A stretch of DNA of 64,000 bases from Microbacterium oleivorans (GTDB lineage Bacteria > Actinomycetota > Actinomycetes > Actinomycetales > Microbacteriaceae), in the NCBI RefSeq assembly GCF_001691565.1, contig NZ_MAYO01000003.1, positions 1,278,766-1,342,765 of the forward strand, in the 5' to 3' direction. Made by a program: the position numbers and the translations under genes. Shown here piece by piece: positions 33,214 through 41,392 of this stretch. Under the pieces are notes generated by a model, which worked only from the letters and a program-made list of their open reading frames with translations, had not been told where the DNA came from and ran no database searches. Each line of letters starts with the position of its first letter. The stretch's first letter is position 1.

Positions 33214-34038
33214 ATGCGCGATTCGTTACTGTCCATCGACGACTTCTCGGTCGTCTACGACGTCGACCCCCCGGTCGAAGCCGTCACCCACGTCAGCCTC
33301 GAACTGCGCCGCGGCGAGATCCTGGGGCTCGCCGGCGAAAGCGGGTGCGGCAAGACCACCCTCGCCTACGGCGTCCAACGCCTGCTCAAGGCCCCCGCTG
33401 TCATCTCCAGCGGATCCGTCACCTTCCGCGACATCTCCGGCGAGGACATCGACGTCAACTCGCTCGGCCAGGAGGAGATGCGCCGGTTCCGCTGGGACAA
33501 GATCTCCATGGTCTTCCAAGGGGCCATGAACGCCCTCAACCCCGTCGCCACGATTGGGTCGCAGCTCGCCGACGTCTTCGAGGTGCACCGGCCCGACATG
33601 AACCGGGCCGCGCGTCGCGACGCCGTGAACGAGCTGCTCGAGATCGTCAAGGTCGGCGCCGCCCGTAGCCGCTCGTACCCCCATGAACTCTCCGGCGGCA
33701 TGCGCCAGCGCGTCATGATCGCCATGGCGCTCGCCCTCCGCCCCCAGCTCATGATCATGGACGAGCCCACCACCGCGCTCGACGTCCTCGTGCAGCGCGA
33801 GATCCTCAAGCAGATCTCGCAGCTGCGTCACGAGTTCGGATTCTCCGTCATCTTCATCACGCACGACCTGCCGCTGCTGCTGGAGATCAGCGACCGCATC
33901 GCCATCATGCGCAAGGGCGAGATCGTCGAGATCGACACCGCCGAGCGCATCTGGACCGCCCCGCAACACGAGTACACGCGCACGCTGCTGTCCTCGTTCC
34001 CGCGACTCACCGGTGAAAGGGGGGTCGTCGTCCGATGA
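33214..34038 (+). CDS. ABC transporter ATP-binding protein (DppD/OppD-like)
   Basis: 274 residues. Walker A GLAGESGCGKTT (about 38-49), signature LSGGMRQRVMIAMALALRP, Walker B LMIMDEPTTALD and the IFITHD H-loop. First of the two ATPases of a family 5-type importer. Shorter than DppD/OppD, which usually extend to about 330 residues with a C-terminal oligopeptide domain containing an Fe-S cysteine motif; here it is absent. Start at 33214 follows GAAAGCGAG; the open frame begins earlier at 33154. Stop overlaps the next ATPase start by 4 bases. Confidence 0.92.
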   Translation: MRDSLLSIDDFSVVYDVDPPVEAVTHVSLELRRGEILGLAGESGCGKTTLAYGVQRLLKAPAVISSGSVTFRDISGEDIDVNSLGQEEMRRFRWDKISMVFQGAMNALNPVATIGSQLADVFEVHRPDMNRAARRDAVNELLEIVKVGAARSRSYPHELSGGMRQRVMIAMALALRPQLMIMDEPTTALDVLVQREILKQISQLRHEFGFSVIFITHDLPLLLEISDRIAIMRKGEIVEIDTAERIWTAPQHEYTRTLLSSFPRLTGERGVVVR

Positions 34039-34844
34039 CCACACTCGAATTCGACAGCGTCACGAAGGTGTACCACGTCCGCGGTGCCGGCCAGATGAAG
34101 GCCCTCGACGACGTCTCGTTCACCCTCTCGTCCGGCCAGACGATCGGCCTCGTCGGCCAGTCCGGCAGCGGCAAGTCCACGATCGCCAAGATCCTCACCC
34201 AGCTGGAGACGCCTACGAGCGGCGAGATCCGTCTCGACGGCACACCCATCCCGCGCCGCGGCAAGGGCCTGCGCGACTACCGGCAGCAGCTCCGCATGGT
34301 GTTCCAGGACCCGTTCGCCTCGCTGAACCCGTACCACTCGATCCGCCACCACGTCGAACGCCCCCTGCGGCTGGACAACGTCGTGCCGAAGAAGGAGGTC
34401 GAAGACGAAGTGCGGCGTCTCCTCGACCGCGTCCGGCTCGACCCCGACTCGGTCATCGACCGCCGTCCCCACGAGCTCTCGGGCGGGCAACGGCAACGCG
34501 TCGCGATCGCTCGGGCCCTGGCATCCCGCCCTCGGCTGCTCGTCGCCGACGAGCCGGTGTCGATGCTCGACGTGTCGATCCGCATGGGCGTGCTGAACCT
34601 CCTCGCCGACCTGCAGCGCGAAGAGGGCCTCGGGGTGCTCTACATCACCCACGACCTCGCGACCGCGCGCCACTTCAGCGACGAGATCCTGGTGCTCAAC
34701 CAGGGCAAGGTCGTCGAGAGCGGCACCGCCGACGACGTGATCCTGCGTCCCCAGAACCCGTACACGCAGGAGCTCCGCGCTGCGTCGCCCGACCCCGAGA
34801 GCCACTTCGCCTCAGCTCCCGGACTCTCCGGAGGTGCCCGATGA
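34035..34844 (+). CDS. ABC transporter ATP-binding protein (DppF/OppF-like)
   Basis: 269 residues. Walker A GLVGQSGSGKST, signature LSGGQRQRV, Walker B LLVADEPVSMLD and H-loop YITHD. Companion of the preceding ATPase; together they drive the two-permease channel. Start overlaps the previous stop by 4 bases and stop overlaps the permease start by 4 (ATGA), so all are coupled. Confidence 0.93.
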   Translation: MTTLEFDSVTKVYHVRGAGQMKALDDVSFTLSSGQTIGLVGQSGSGKSTIAKILTQLETPTSGEIRLDGTPIPRRGKGLRDYRQQLRMVFQDPFASLNPYHSIRHHVERPLRLDNVVPKKEVEDEVRRLLDRVRLDPDSVIDRRPHELSGGQRQRVAIARALASRPRLLVADEPVSMLDVSIRMGVLNLLADLQREEGLGVLYITHDLATARHFSDEILVLNQGKVVESGTADDVILRPQNPYTQELRAASPDPESHFASAPGLSGGAR

Positions 34845-35920
34845 CCGCCGTCGAACCCCAGCTGCCCGTCGAGACGCCCGACGCGCTCGAGGTCGGCACG
34901 ACCGCCACCACCGCCGTCAAGGGACGCTCCCGCATCCCGTGGCGCTTCCTCGGCAGCCGCGCCCTGTTCTACCTCTTCACGCTGTGGGCGGCCATCACGA
35001 TCAACTTCTTCCTGCCCCGCCTCATGAAGGGCGACGCGGTCGACCAGTACCTCGCCCGCAACCGCAACGTCACGCCCGAGGCGGCCGACGCCCTCCGCGC
35101 GCTCCTCGGCATCGACACCGACAAGTCGATCTGGCAGCAGTACATCGACTACTGGGGCCTCATGCTCCGCGGCGACCTCGGCGTCTCGCTCCTGCACGGG
35201 CTCCGCCCCGTCGGCGAAGTCATCAGCGGCGCTCTGCCCTGGACGGTCGGGCTCGTCGGGTTCGCCACGATCATCTCGTTCCTCATCGGCACGATCGGCG
35301 GGGCCGTCATCGGCTGGCGTCGCGGCAGCCGCTCCGAGGTCATGATCCCGATCACGACCTTCCTCAGCACCATCCCGTACTTCTGGCTCGGCCTCCTCGC
35401 GATCGCCCTCTTCTCGGTGAACCTCAAGTGGTTCCCGATCGGGAAGGCGTACGGCGTCGGCTACTCGCCCGAATTCACCCCCGAGTTCATCGGGCAGGTG
35501 ATCCACCACGGCACGCTCCCCGCGGTGACGATCATCATCGCCTCCCTCGGCGGCTGGATGCTCGGCATGCGCAACATGATGCTCACGGTCCTCGACGAGG
35601 ACTACATCACGGTCGCGCAAGCCAAGGGCATGCCGAACTCCCGCGTGCTGTGGCGCTACGCCGCGCGCAACGCGGTGCTCCCCCAGATCCAGAGCTTCGC
35701 CCTGTCGATCGGCTTCATCGTCGGCGGCACGATCGTCATGGAGATGGTCTTCAGCTACCCGGGAGTCGGAAAGCTGCTGCTGGATGCCACCAACGGCAAG
35801 GATTACGCACTCATGCAGGGCGTCTTCCTGGTCATCACGCTGTCGGTGCTGGTGGCGAACATCCTCGCCGACATCGCCTACGCGTTCCTCGACCCGCGCA
35901 CCCGCCAGACGGAGGCCTGA
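34841..35920 (+). CDS. ABC transporter permease (DppB/OppB-like)
   Basis: 359 residues with about six membrane helices. Has the family 5 permease N-terminus (SRALFYLFTLWAAITINFFLPRLM), the cytoplasmic EAA loop DEDYITVAQAKGMPNSRVLWRYAARNAVLPQI and the MEMVFSYPGVG periplasmic segment. The start is an ATG at 34841 coupled to the previous gene; the long open frame upstream within the ATPase is a shadow. Confidence 0.93.
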   Translation: MTAVEPQLPVETPDALEVGTTATTAVKGRSRIPWRFLGSRALFYLFTLWAAITINFFLPRLMKGDAVDQYLARNRNVTPEAADALRALLGIDTDKSIWQQYIDYWGLMLRGDLGVSLLHGLRPVGEVISGALPWTVGLVGFATIISFLIGTIGGAVIGWRRGSRSEVMIPITTFLSTIPYFWLGLLAIALFSVNLKWFPIGKAYGVGYSPEFTPEFIGQVIHHGTLPAVTIIIASLGGWMLGMRNMMLTVLDEDYITVAQAKGMPNSRVLWRYAARNAVLPQIQSFALSIGFIVGGTIVMEMVFSYPGVGKLLLDATNGKDYALMQGVFLVITLSVLVANILADIAYAFLDPRTRQTEA

Positions 35921-35922
35921 CC

Positions 35923-36936
35923 ATGACCACCACCGCCACCATCCGCATGGCCCGCACCGAGGACCCGACGCCCAACACGTTCTGGGCGCGCCTCGGATCG
36001 GCGTTCGCGATGTTCCGGAACGCCAAGTCGATCACGGGGCTCGCCATCCTCGGCTTCTTCGTCCTCATCGCGATCTTCGCCGACGTCCTCGCACCGTTCT
36101 CACCCACCCAGGTCGACAACACCGCACGGTTCCAGCCGCCGTCCGCCGAGCACTGGCTCGGCACCACCCACATCGGCGAGGACGTGCTCAGCCAGGTCAT
36201 CTTCGGCACCCGCGGCGTCATCGTCGTCGGTTTCCTCGCCGCGATCCTGGCCACGGTCATCGCTATCGTCGTCGGGGTCGTCTCGGGCTACGTCCGCGGC
36301 TGGAAGAGCGAAGGCCTCTCGGCGCTGACGAACGTGTTCCTCGTCATCCCGGGTCTGCCGCTCATCATCATCGTCGCCTCGATGTTCGAGGAGCCGCCGC
36401 TCGTGCTCATCGCCGCTGTCCTCGGCATCACGGGCTGGGCCTGGGGTGCGCGCGTCCTGCGCGCCCAGACGATGTCGCTCCGCAACCGCGACTTCATCCA
36501 GGCTGCACGCGCCAACGGCGAGCCGCTTCGCCGCATCATCACCGTCGAGATGCTGCCGAACCTCATGGCGCTCATCGCCGCGAGCTTCGTCGGCACGGTG
36601 ACCGCCGCGATCCTCGGCCTCACGACCCTTTCCTACATCGGCGTCATCCCGGTGAACACCTACAACTGGGGCACGATCCTCAACTGGGCGAGCGCGCAGG
36701 GCGCGTTCCGCCAGAACCAGTGGTGGTGGTACCTGCCCCCGGGGCTGTGCATCGCCGCCATCGGCGTGGCCCTGTCGCTCATCAACTTCGGCATCGACGA
36801 GTACGTGAACCCCCGCCTGCGCTCCGCCGGCGAGCGGGCCCGCGCGATGAAGAAGAAGGGTCTGAACGTCAACGACGCCGTCACCGTCGTCCGCAGCGTC
36901 GAGGTCCCCGCAACGCGCCGGGAGGCACGGGAATGA
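35923..36936 (+). CDS. ABC transporter permease (DppC/OppC-like)
   Basis: 337 residues. N-terminal OppC-type helix (ITGLAILGFFVLIAIFADVLAPF), the WLGTTHIGEDVLSQVIFG segment and EAA loop IQAARANGEPLRRIITVEMLPN; about six helices. Forms the channel with the preceding permease. Two bases separate it from the previous stop, and its own stop overlaps the GH3 start by 4 bases. The cytoplasmic C-terminal tail (from about 305) is Lys- and Arg-rich. Confidence 0.93.
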   Translation: MTTTATIRMARTEDPTPNTFWARLGSAFAMFRNAKSITGLAILGFFVLIAIFADVLAPFSPTQVDNTARFQPPSAEHWLGTTHIGEDVLSQVIFGTRGVIVVGFLAAILATVIAIVVGVVSGYVRGWKSEGLSALTNVFLVIPGLPLIIIVASMFEEPPLVLIAAVLGITGWAWGARVLRAQTMSLRNRDFIQAARANGEPLRRIITVEMLPNLMALIAASFVGTVTAAILGLTTLSYIGVIPVNTYNWGTILNWASAQGAFRQNQWWWYLPPGLCIAAIGVALSLINFGIDEYVNPRLRSAGERARAMKKKGLNVNDAVTVVRSVEVPATRREARE

Positions 36937-39173
36937 CGAGGGTCGACACCGCCGAGGCCGCGTACCTGGATGCCACCCTGTCGGTGGACGAGCGGGTCGC
37001 CGACCTGCTGGCGCGTATGACGCTGCCCGAGAAGGTCGGGCAGATGATGCAGTTCGACGCCCGCGAGGAGCTCGAGCACATCGTGCTCGAGCGTCACGCC
37101 GGGTCGATCCTCCACACCTCCCCCGAGAAGGTGCTCCGCGCCGCGGATCTCACCGCGCAGACGCGGCTGGGGATCCCGCTGCTCGTGGCGGAGGACTGCA
37201 TCCACGGACACTCGTTCTGGGAAGGCGCGACGATCTTCCCGACGCAGCTCGGCATGGCCGCGTCCTGGGATGCGGACCTCGTTCAGCGCGTCGCGAAGGC
37301 GACGGCCGCCGAGGTGGCGGCCACCGGCATCCACTGGACCTTCTCCCCCGTCCTCTGCATCGCGCGCGATCTCCGCTGGGGTCGCGTGGGCGAGACATTC
37401 GGCGAAGATCCGTTCCTCATCGGGGAGCTCGCCTCGGCGATGGTGCGCGGGTATCAGGGCGACGGCCTCGACGATCCCGACGCGATCCTCGCGACCGCGA
37501 AGCACTTCGCGGGGTATTCCGAGACGCAGGGCGGTCGCGATGCGAGCGAGGCGGACATCTCGCGCCGGAAACTCCGCTCGTGGTTCCTGCCGCCGTTCGA
37601 ACGCGTTGCCCGGGAGGGATGCCGCACCTTCATGCTCGGCTACCAGACCACCGACGGCGTGCCGATCACGGTGAACGACTGGCTGCTCAGCGACGTCCTT
37701 CGTGGCGAATGGGGCTACACGGGCACACTCATCACCGACTGGGACAACGTCGGCCGCATGGTGTGGGAGCAGAAGGTGCAGCCCGACTATGCCAGCGCCG
37801 CCGCGGCGGCCGTGAAGGCCGGCAACGACATGGTCATGACGACGCCCGGCTTCTACGCCGGCGCCCTCGAGGCCGTCGAGCGCGGGATGCTGGCAGAGGC
37901 CGACATCGATCAGGCCGTCTCGCGAATCCTGTCGCTGAAGTTCCGCTTCGGCCTCTTCGAGAACCCGCGTCTGCCCGACCGGGAGCGCATCGCGAGCGTC
38001 ATCGCCCAGAGCGAGCACTCGGACCTCAACCTCGAGGTCGCGCGGCGCTCCCTCGTCCTCCTCCGCAACGACGGCACGCTCCCGGTGGCGCCCGCGACGC
38101 AGCGGATCGCCGTCGTCGGTCCGCTCGCCGACGACGCGCAGACGCAGCTCGGCGACTGGGCGGGCTCGTCCGGACAGGTCGATTGGATGCCGCAGGGCCA
38201 CCCGCGCGCGCAGATCACGACAATCCTCGACGGGCTGCGCGAACGCTCGAGCGCGGCGGTCGAGTACGCGCGGGGAGCGGAGATCCTCCGCCTGACCGAC
38301 GACCCCGCCGGCGTCTTCCCCGACGGGCAGCCGCGACCGCCGATCGTCGCACCGAGCGAACCGGACGCCGAGCAGATCGCCGAGGCCGTCGCCCTCGCCG
38401 AGCGCTCGGACGTCGTCGTGGCCGTCGTCGGCGACCGCATCGAGCTCGTCGGCGAAGGTCGCTCGACCGCGACGCTCGACCTCATCGGCGGGCAGCGGGC
38501 TCTGCTCGACGCTCTGGCCGCGACGGGCACACCGCTCGTCGTCATCATGATGGCGTCGAAGCCGTTGATCCTGCCGGAGTCGGTCCGCGAGGCATCCGTC
38601 GTCTGGGTCGCCAACCCCGGCATGCAGGGCGGACGTGCGATCGCGGAGCTGCTGCTCGGCGAGATCGAGCCGTCAGGGCGCCTGCCGATCTCGTTCGCGC
38701 GGCATGCCGGTCAGCAGCCGACGTATTACAACCAGATCCGCGGCCAGCACGGCGACCGATACGCCGATCTCACGCAGGAGCCCGCATTCGCCTTCGGCGA
38801 CGGCCTGTCGTACACGACCGCCGAGTACGGCGACGCAGAGGTCCTGACGCCCGTCGTCTCGGCCGGTGACACGATCCGCGCGCGGATCACGCTCCGGAAC
38901 ACCGGCGAACGCGCCGCGCACGAGGTCGTCCAAATCTACGTGCGCGACACGGTGACGTCGGTCAGCTGGGCCGACAAGGAGCTCAAGGCGTATCGTCACG
39001 TCGACGTCGCGGCGGGCGGCACCGCCACGGTCGAGATCGAGCTGGCGGCGTCCTCATGCACGATCGTGGATGCGGCGGGCCGCCGCATCGTGGAACCCGG
39101 GGAGTTCGAACTCCTCATCGGGCCGTCGTCCCGCGACGAGGTGCTGCGGGCGGTCTCGTTCGAGATCCGCTGA
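36933..39173 (+). CDS. Glycoside hydrolase family 3 beta-glycosidase
   Basis: 746 residues, no signal peptide, so it works in the cytoplasm on what the transporter brings in. N-terminal TIM barrel (about 25-330) with the nucleophile aspartate Asp269 in LITDWDN, followed by the C-terminal alpha/beta sandwich (about 375-600: NLEVARRSLVLLRNDGTLPV, VVAVVGDRIELVGEGRSTATLDLIGGQ) and a fibronectin-III-like domain from about 640 (VSAGDTIRARITLRNTGERAAHEVVQIYV). Typical activity is beta-glucosidase or beta-xylosidase. Last gene of the transporter operon, ATG overlapping the permease stop, and followed by a strong terminator. Confidence 0.93.
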   Translation: MTRVDTAEAAYLDATLSVDERVADLLARMTLPEKVGQMMQFDAREELEHIVLERHAGSILHTSPEKVLRAADLTAQTRLGIPLLVAEDCIHGHSFWEGATIFPTQLGMAASWDADLVQRVAKATAAEVAATGIHWTFSPVLCIARDLRWGRVGETFGEDPFLIGELASAMVRGYQGDGLDDPDAILATAKHFAGYSETQGGRDASEADISRRKLRSWFLPPFERVAREGCRTFMLGYQTTDGVPITVNDWLLSDVLRGEWGYTGTLITDWDNVGRMVWEQKVQPDYASAAAAAVKAGNDMVMTTPGFYAGALEAVERGMLAEADIDQAVSRILSLKFRFGLFENPRLPDRERIASVIAQSEHSDLNLEVARRSLVLLRNDGTLPVAPATQRIAVVGPLADDAQTQLGDWAGSSGQVDWMPQGHPRAQITTILDGLRERSSAAVEYARGAEILRLTDDPAGVFPDGQPRPPIVAPSEPDAEQIAEAVALAERSDVVVAVVGDRIELVGEGRSTATLDLIGGQRALLDALAATGTPLVVIMMASKPLILPESVREASVVWVANPGMQGGRAIAELLLGEIEPSGRLPISFARHAGQQPTYYNQIRGQHGDRYADLTQEPAFAFGDGLSYTTAEYGDAEVLTPVVSAGDTIRARITLRNTGERAAHEVVQIYVRDTVTSVSWADKELKAYRHVDVAAGGTATVEIELAASSCTIVDAAGRRIVEPGEFELLIGPSSRDEVLRAVSFEIR

Positions 39174-39186
39174 CACGACGGAATCA

Positions 39187-39223
39187 GCGAGGGGCGGGTG
39201 TCGTGGTGTCACCCGCCCCTCGC
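39187..39223 (+). terminator. Terminator of the transporter/GH3 operon
   Basis: Perfect 14-bp stem (39187-39200 with 39210-39223) around a 9-base loop, beginning 13 bases after the GH3 stop. No long T-run follows; the next 6 bases are the -10 box of the next gene. Confidence 0.8.
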
Positions 39224-39229
39224 TATCGT
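39224..39229 (+). promoter_or_regulatory. -10 box of leaderless promoter (nucleotidyltransferase)
   Basis: TATCGT lies 6 nt before the ATG at 39236 and abuts the terminator stem, so the upstream arm of the promoter overlaps the terminator hairpin. Confidence 0.55.
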
Positions 39230-39235
39230 CAAGGC

Positions 39236-40027
39236 ATGCGTGCCATCCCCGCCGACCTCGATCCGGACGTCGTCGCCGAGATCGACCGTCGACTCGCTGC
39301 GGTGTCGCGCGACCACGACGTCCGCATCCCCTGGGCGATCGAAAGCGGCAGCCGCGCGTGGGGGTTCCCCTCACCCGACAGCGACTACGACTGCCGATTC
39401 ATCTTCGTGCGGCCACGTGAGCGCTACCTGTCCCTCTTCCCGGAGCGCGACGTGATCGAAACCCCGCTCGACGCCGTCTTCGATGTCAACGGCTGGGATC
39501 TCGCCAAGTCGGTGCGACTGATCGCGAAGGGGAACGCGACGGCCGTCGAATGGCTCCGCTCCCCCATCGTCTACGCAGGCGATCCGGCGTTCCGCGACGG
39601 CCTGCTCGATCTCGCCGACCGGATCGTCGAGCGCGGGTCCATCGGTCGCCATTATCTGCACGTCGCCCGTCAGCAGCAAGCGGGTACACGCTCGCTCAAG
39701 CGGTTCTTCTACGTCCTCCGTCCCGCTGCCGCCCTCAGATGGCTCGAGGTCCATCCGGCGCAGGCGGTCCCCCCGATGGACCTCCCGACCCTGATCGAAG
39801 AGGGGGACCTCGACGACGACGTGCGGATCGCGGTGCACGACCTCATCGCGCTCAAGGCGCAGACCCGTGAGCTCGGCACCGGGACTCCGCCGGCGGTCCT
39901 CGAGCGCTTCGTCACCGCGCAACTCGACCGGGCCGAACAGTACGAGAGCGTCGCCCCGGTCCGGGAGACCGACGACGTGCGAGCGATGGCCGACGAGTAC
40001 TTCGTCTCGCTGCTCGGTTCTCCTTGA
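39236..40027 (+). CDS. Nucleotidyltransferase (RlaP-like, PF10127 type)
   Basis: 263 residues. The minimal nucleotidyltransferase motif GSRAWGFPSPDSDYD at about 37-51 provides the GS and two aspartates, followed by RFIFVRPRERYLSLFPERDVIE typical of the RlaP-like family, and a helical C-terminal half with KRFFYVLRPAAALRWLE. Members are predicted to transfer nucleotides to RNA or small molecules; the physiological substrate is unknown and sometimes linked to RNA ligase clusters, none of which is here. Start at 39236 from the leaderless box; the open frame extends back into the GH3 gene. Confidence 0.85.
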   Translation: MRAIPADLDPDVVAEIDRRLAAVSRDHDVRIPWAIESGSRAWGFPSPDSDYDCRFIFVRPRERYLSLFPERDVIETPLDAVFDVNGWDLAKSVRLIAKGNATAVEWLRSPIVYAGDPAFRDGLLDLADRIVERGSIGRHYLHVARQQQAGTRSLKRFFYVLRPAAALRWLEVHPAQAVPPMDLPTLIEEGDLDDDVRIAVHDLIALKAQTRELGTGTPPAVLERFVTAQLDRAEQYESVAPVRETDDVRAMADEYFVSLLGSP

Positions 40028-40125
40028 GGCCGGTCATCGTGATGCCCTGCACGAAGTAGCGCTGCAGGAAGAGGAACAACAGCAGGATCGGCGTGACCAC
40101 GAGCACGGAACCCGCCTGCTCGAGA
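40020..40125 (-). pseudogene. Relic of a CUT1 carbohydrate ABC permease (MalG type), C-terminal end
   Basis: On the minus strand one frame reads AGSVLVVTPILLLFLFLQ followed by RYFVQGITMTGLKE, the almost invariant end of MalG-type sugar permeases. The normal stop after LKG/LKE is missing and the frame runs into the nucleotidyltransferase gene; no upstream permease sequence is present. It is a fragment left by a deletion or rearrangement. Confidence 0.7.
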
Positions 40126-40170
40126 TCCCGGCACCGCGTGAGGATGCCGCCGAGGAGCGCCGCTCTCCGG

Positions 40171-40644
40171 CTAGCCCTGAGTGAGCACCTCGGGTGAGGC
40201 GTCGTCGGACCCGTCCGACAGTTCGACGCGCGTCCACGGGACCGGTGCCTCCGCGAACACCGGCTCCAGCACGCGCCACATCTCGCCGGCGTCGTCGCCG
40301 TAGAAGAACACGTCGTAACCGCCGAGGCCCGCGCCACTGCCGTCCGTCTGACCGACACCGGCGTCGAGCAGCGCCTCGTCGGCGGCGAGCTCGGTCTCGA
40401 AGAGCGCGTTCATGAGGTCGACGTCGAACTCGCCTTCGGGCACCTCGAAGGAGACGATGACCCAGTCGTACTCGTCGGCTGTATCGATCTCCTCCTCGAG
40501 CTCAGCGGACGCGTCGGGTTCGGTCCGGCCGGTCACGTCCGAGAGCTGCATCTGGAGTAACGACATCGGCGAGCACGCGCTCAGCGCCACGCCCGCCGCC
40601 AGGAGCAGCATTGCGGCGGGCAGGGTGAGCGCGCGAGAGACCAT
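40171..40644 (-). CDS. Predicted lipoprotein of unknown function
   Basis: 157 residues. Signal peptide with lipobox ALSAC (Cys at about 24), then a strongly acidic mature domain (EEEIDTADEYDW, ETELAADEALLDAG) with a ferredoxin-like alternation of strands and helices (VIVSFEVPEGEFDVDLMNALFETE, YDVFFYGDDAGEMWRVLEPVF). That sequence pattern resembles small regulator-of-ribonuclease-E or DUF695-type folds only loosely; no confident family. Located between the permease relic and the two-component genes, 34 bases from the response regulator stop, same strand. Confidence 0.8.
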   Translation of the reverse strand: MVSRALTLPAAMLLLAAGVALSACSPMSLLQMQLSDVTGRTEPDASAELEEEIDTADEYDWVIVSFEVPEGEFDVDLMNALFETELAADEALLDAGVGQTDGSGAGLGGYDVFFYGDDAGEMWRVLEPVFAEAPVPWTRVELSDGSDDASPEVLTQG

Positions 40645-40678
40645 GCCGCGATCGTATCGGCCACGGAGGCTCTCGCCC

Positions 40679-41392
40679 TCACCCCGGCGCGAGGCGATAC
40701 AGCACCTCGGGACGACCCCGCTTGCCGTAGCGGTGCGAAACCGCGATCACGCCGGACTCCGCGAGGTGGGCGAGGTAGCGATGCGCGGTTGCCCGCGATA
40801 TCTCGCAGGCCGCGGCGACCTCGGCGACGGAACGCCCGGCCCCGGCATCGAGCGCGGCCAGCACACGCTCCAGCGTCGGGGCGGCGAGTCCCTTCGGCAA
40901 CGCCCGAGCCCCGCCGGCCGATGCCGCGACGGTGCGGATGCCGCCGGTCGCCAGCAGGCGGTCGATCTCCGTCTGTGCGAGGGGACGCTCACGCCCGGCG
41001 TCCGCTCTCGCGTCGCGCTCCTCGCGATACCGCTGGAGCCGCTCCCGCAGCGCAGGCTCGGTGAACGGCTTCACGAGATAGCCGACGACCCGACCGGCGA
41101 GCGCCTGACGGACGGTCGTCTGGTCCTGGGACGAGCTGATGACGAGGACGTCGGGACCGCCTCGCGCGACCGTCCGCAGCCGGTGCAGCACCTCGACGCC
41201 GCTGATGTCGGGCAGCCGCATGTCGAGGAGGACGAGGTCGACCCCCGAGGCTCCCTGCTCCAGAGCTTCGCGCCCCGTGCCGGCCGCGCCCGCCACGACG
41301 AACCCGGCCACCCCGTCGACGAACCGGCAGTGCAGCGCGCGGGCGCCGCGGTCGTCATCCACGACCAGCACGCGGATCGCCTGCCCGATCAC
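40679..41392 (-). CDS. CitB/DcuR-type response regulator
   Basis: 237 residues. Receiver domain (about 5-125) with Asp57 in LVLLDMRL as phosphoacceptor and Lys108 in YLVKPF; a C-terminal winged-helix from about 170 (TLERVLAALDAGAGRSVAEVAAACEISRATAHRYLAHLAESG) as in CitB family regulators. It would activate the divergent tctCBA transporter in response to a tri- or dicarboxylate sensed by the histidine kinase. Start overlaps the kinase stop by 4 bases. Confidence 0.93.
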   Translation of the reverse strand: MIGQAIRVLVVDDDRGARALHCRFVDGVAGFVVAGAAGTGREALEQGASGVDLVLLDMRLPDISGVEVLHRLRTVARGGPDVLVISSSQDQTTVRQALAGRVVGYLVKPFTEPALRERLQRYREERDARADAGRERPLAQTEIDRLLATGGIRTVAASAGGARALPKGLAAPTLERVLAALDAGAGRSVAEVAAACEISRATAHRYLAHLAESGVIAVSHRYGKRGRPEVLYRLAPG

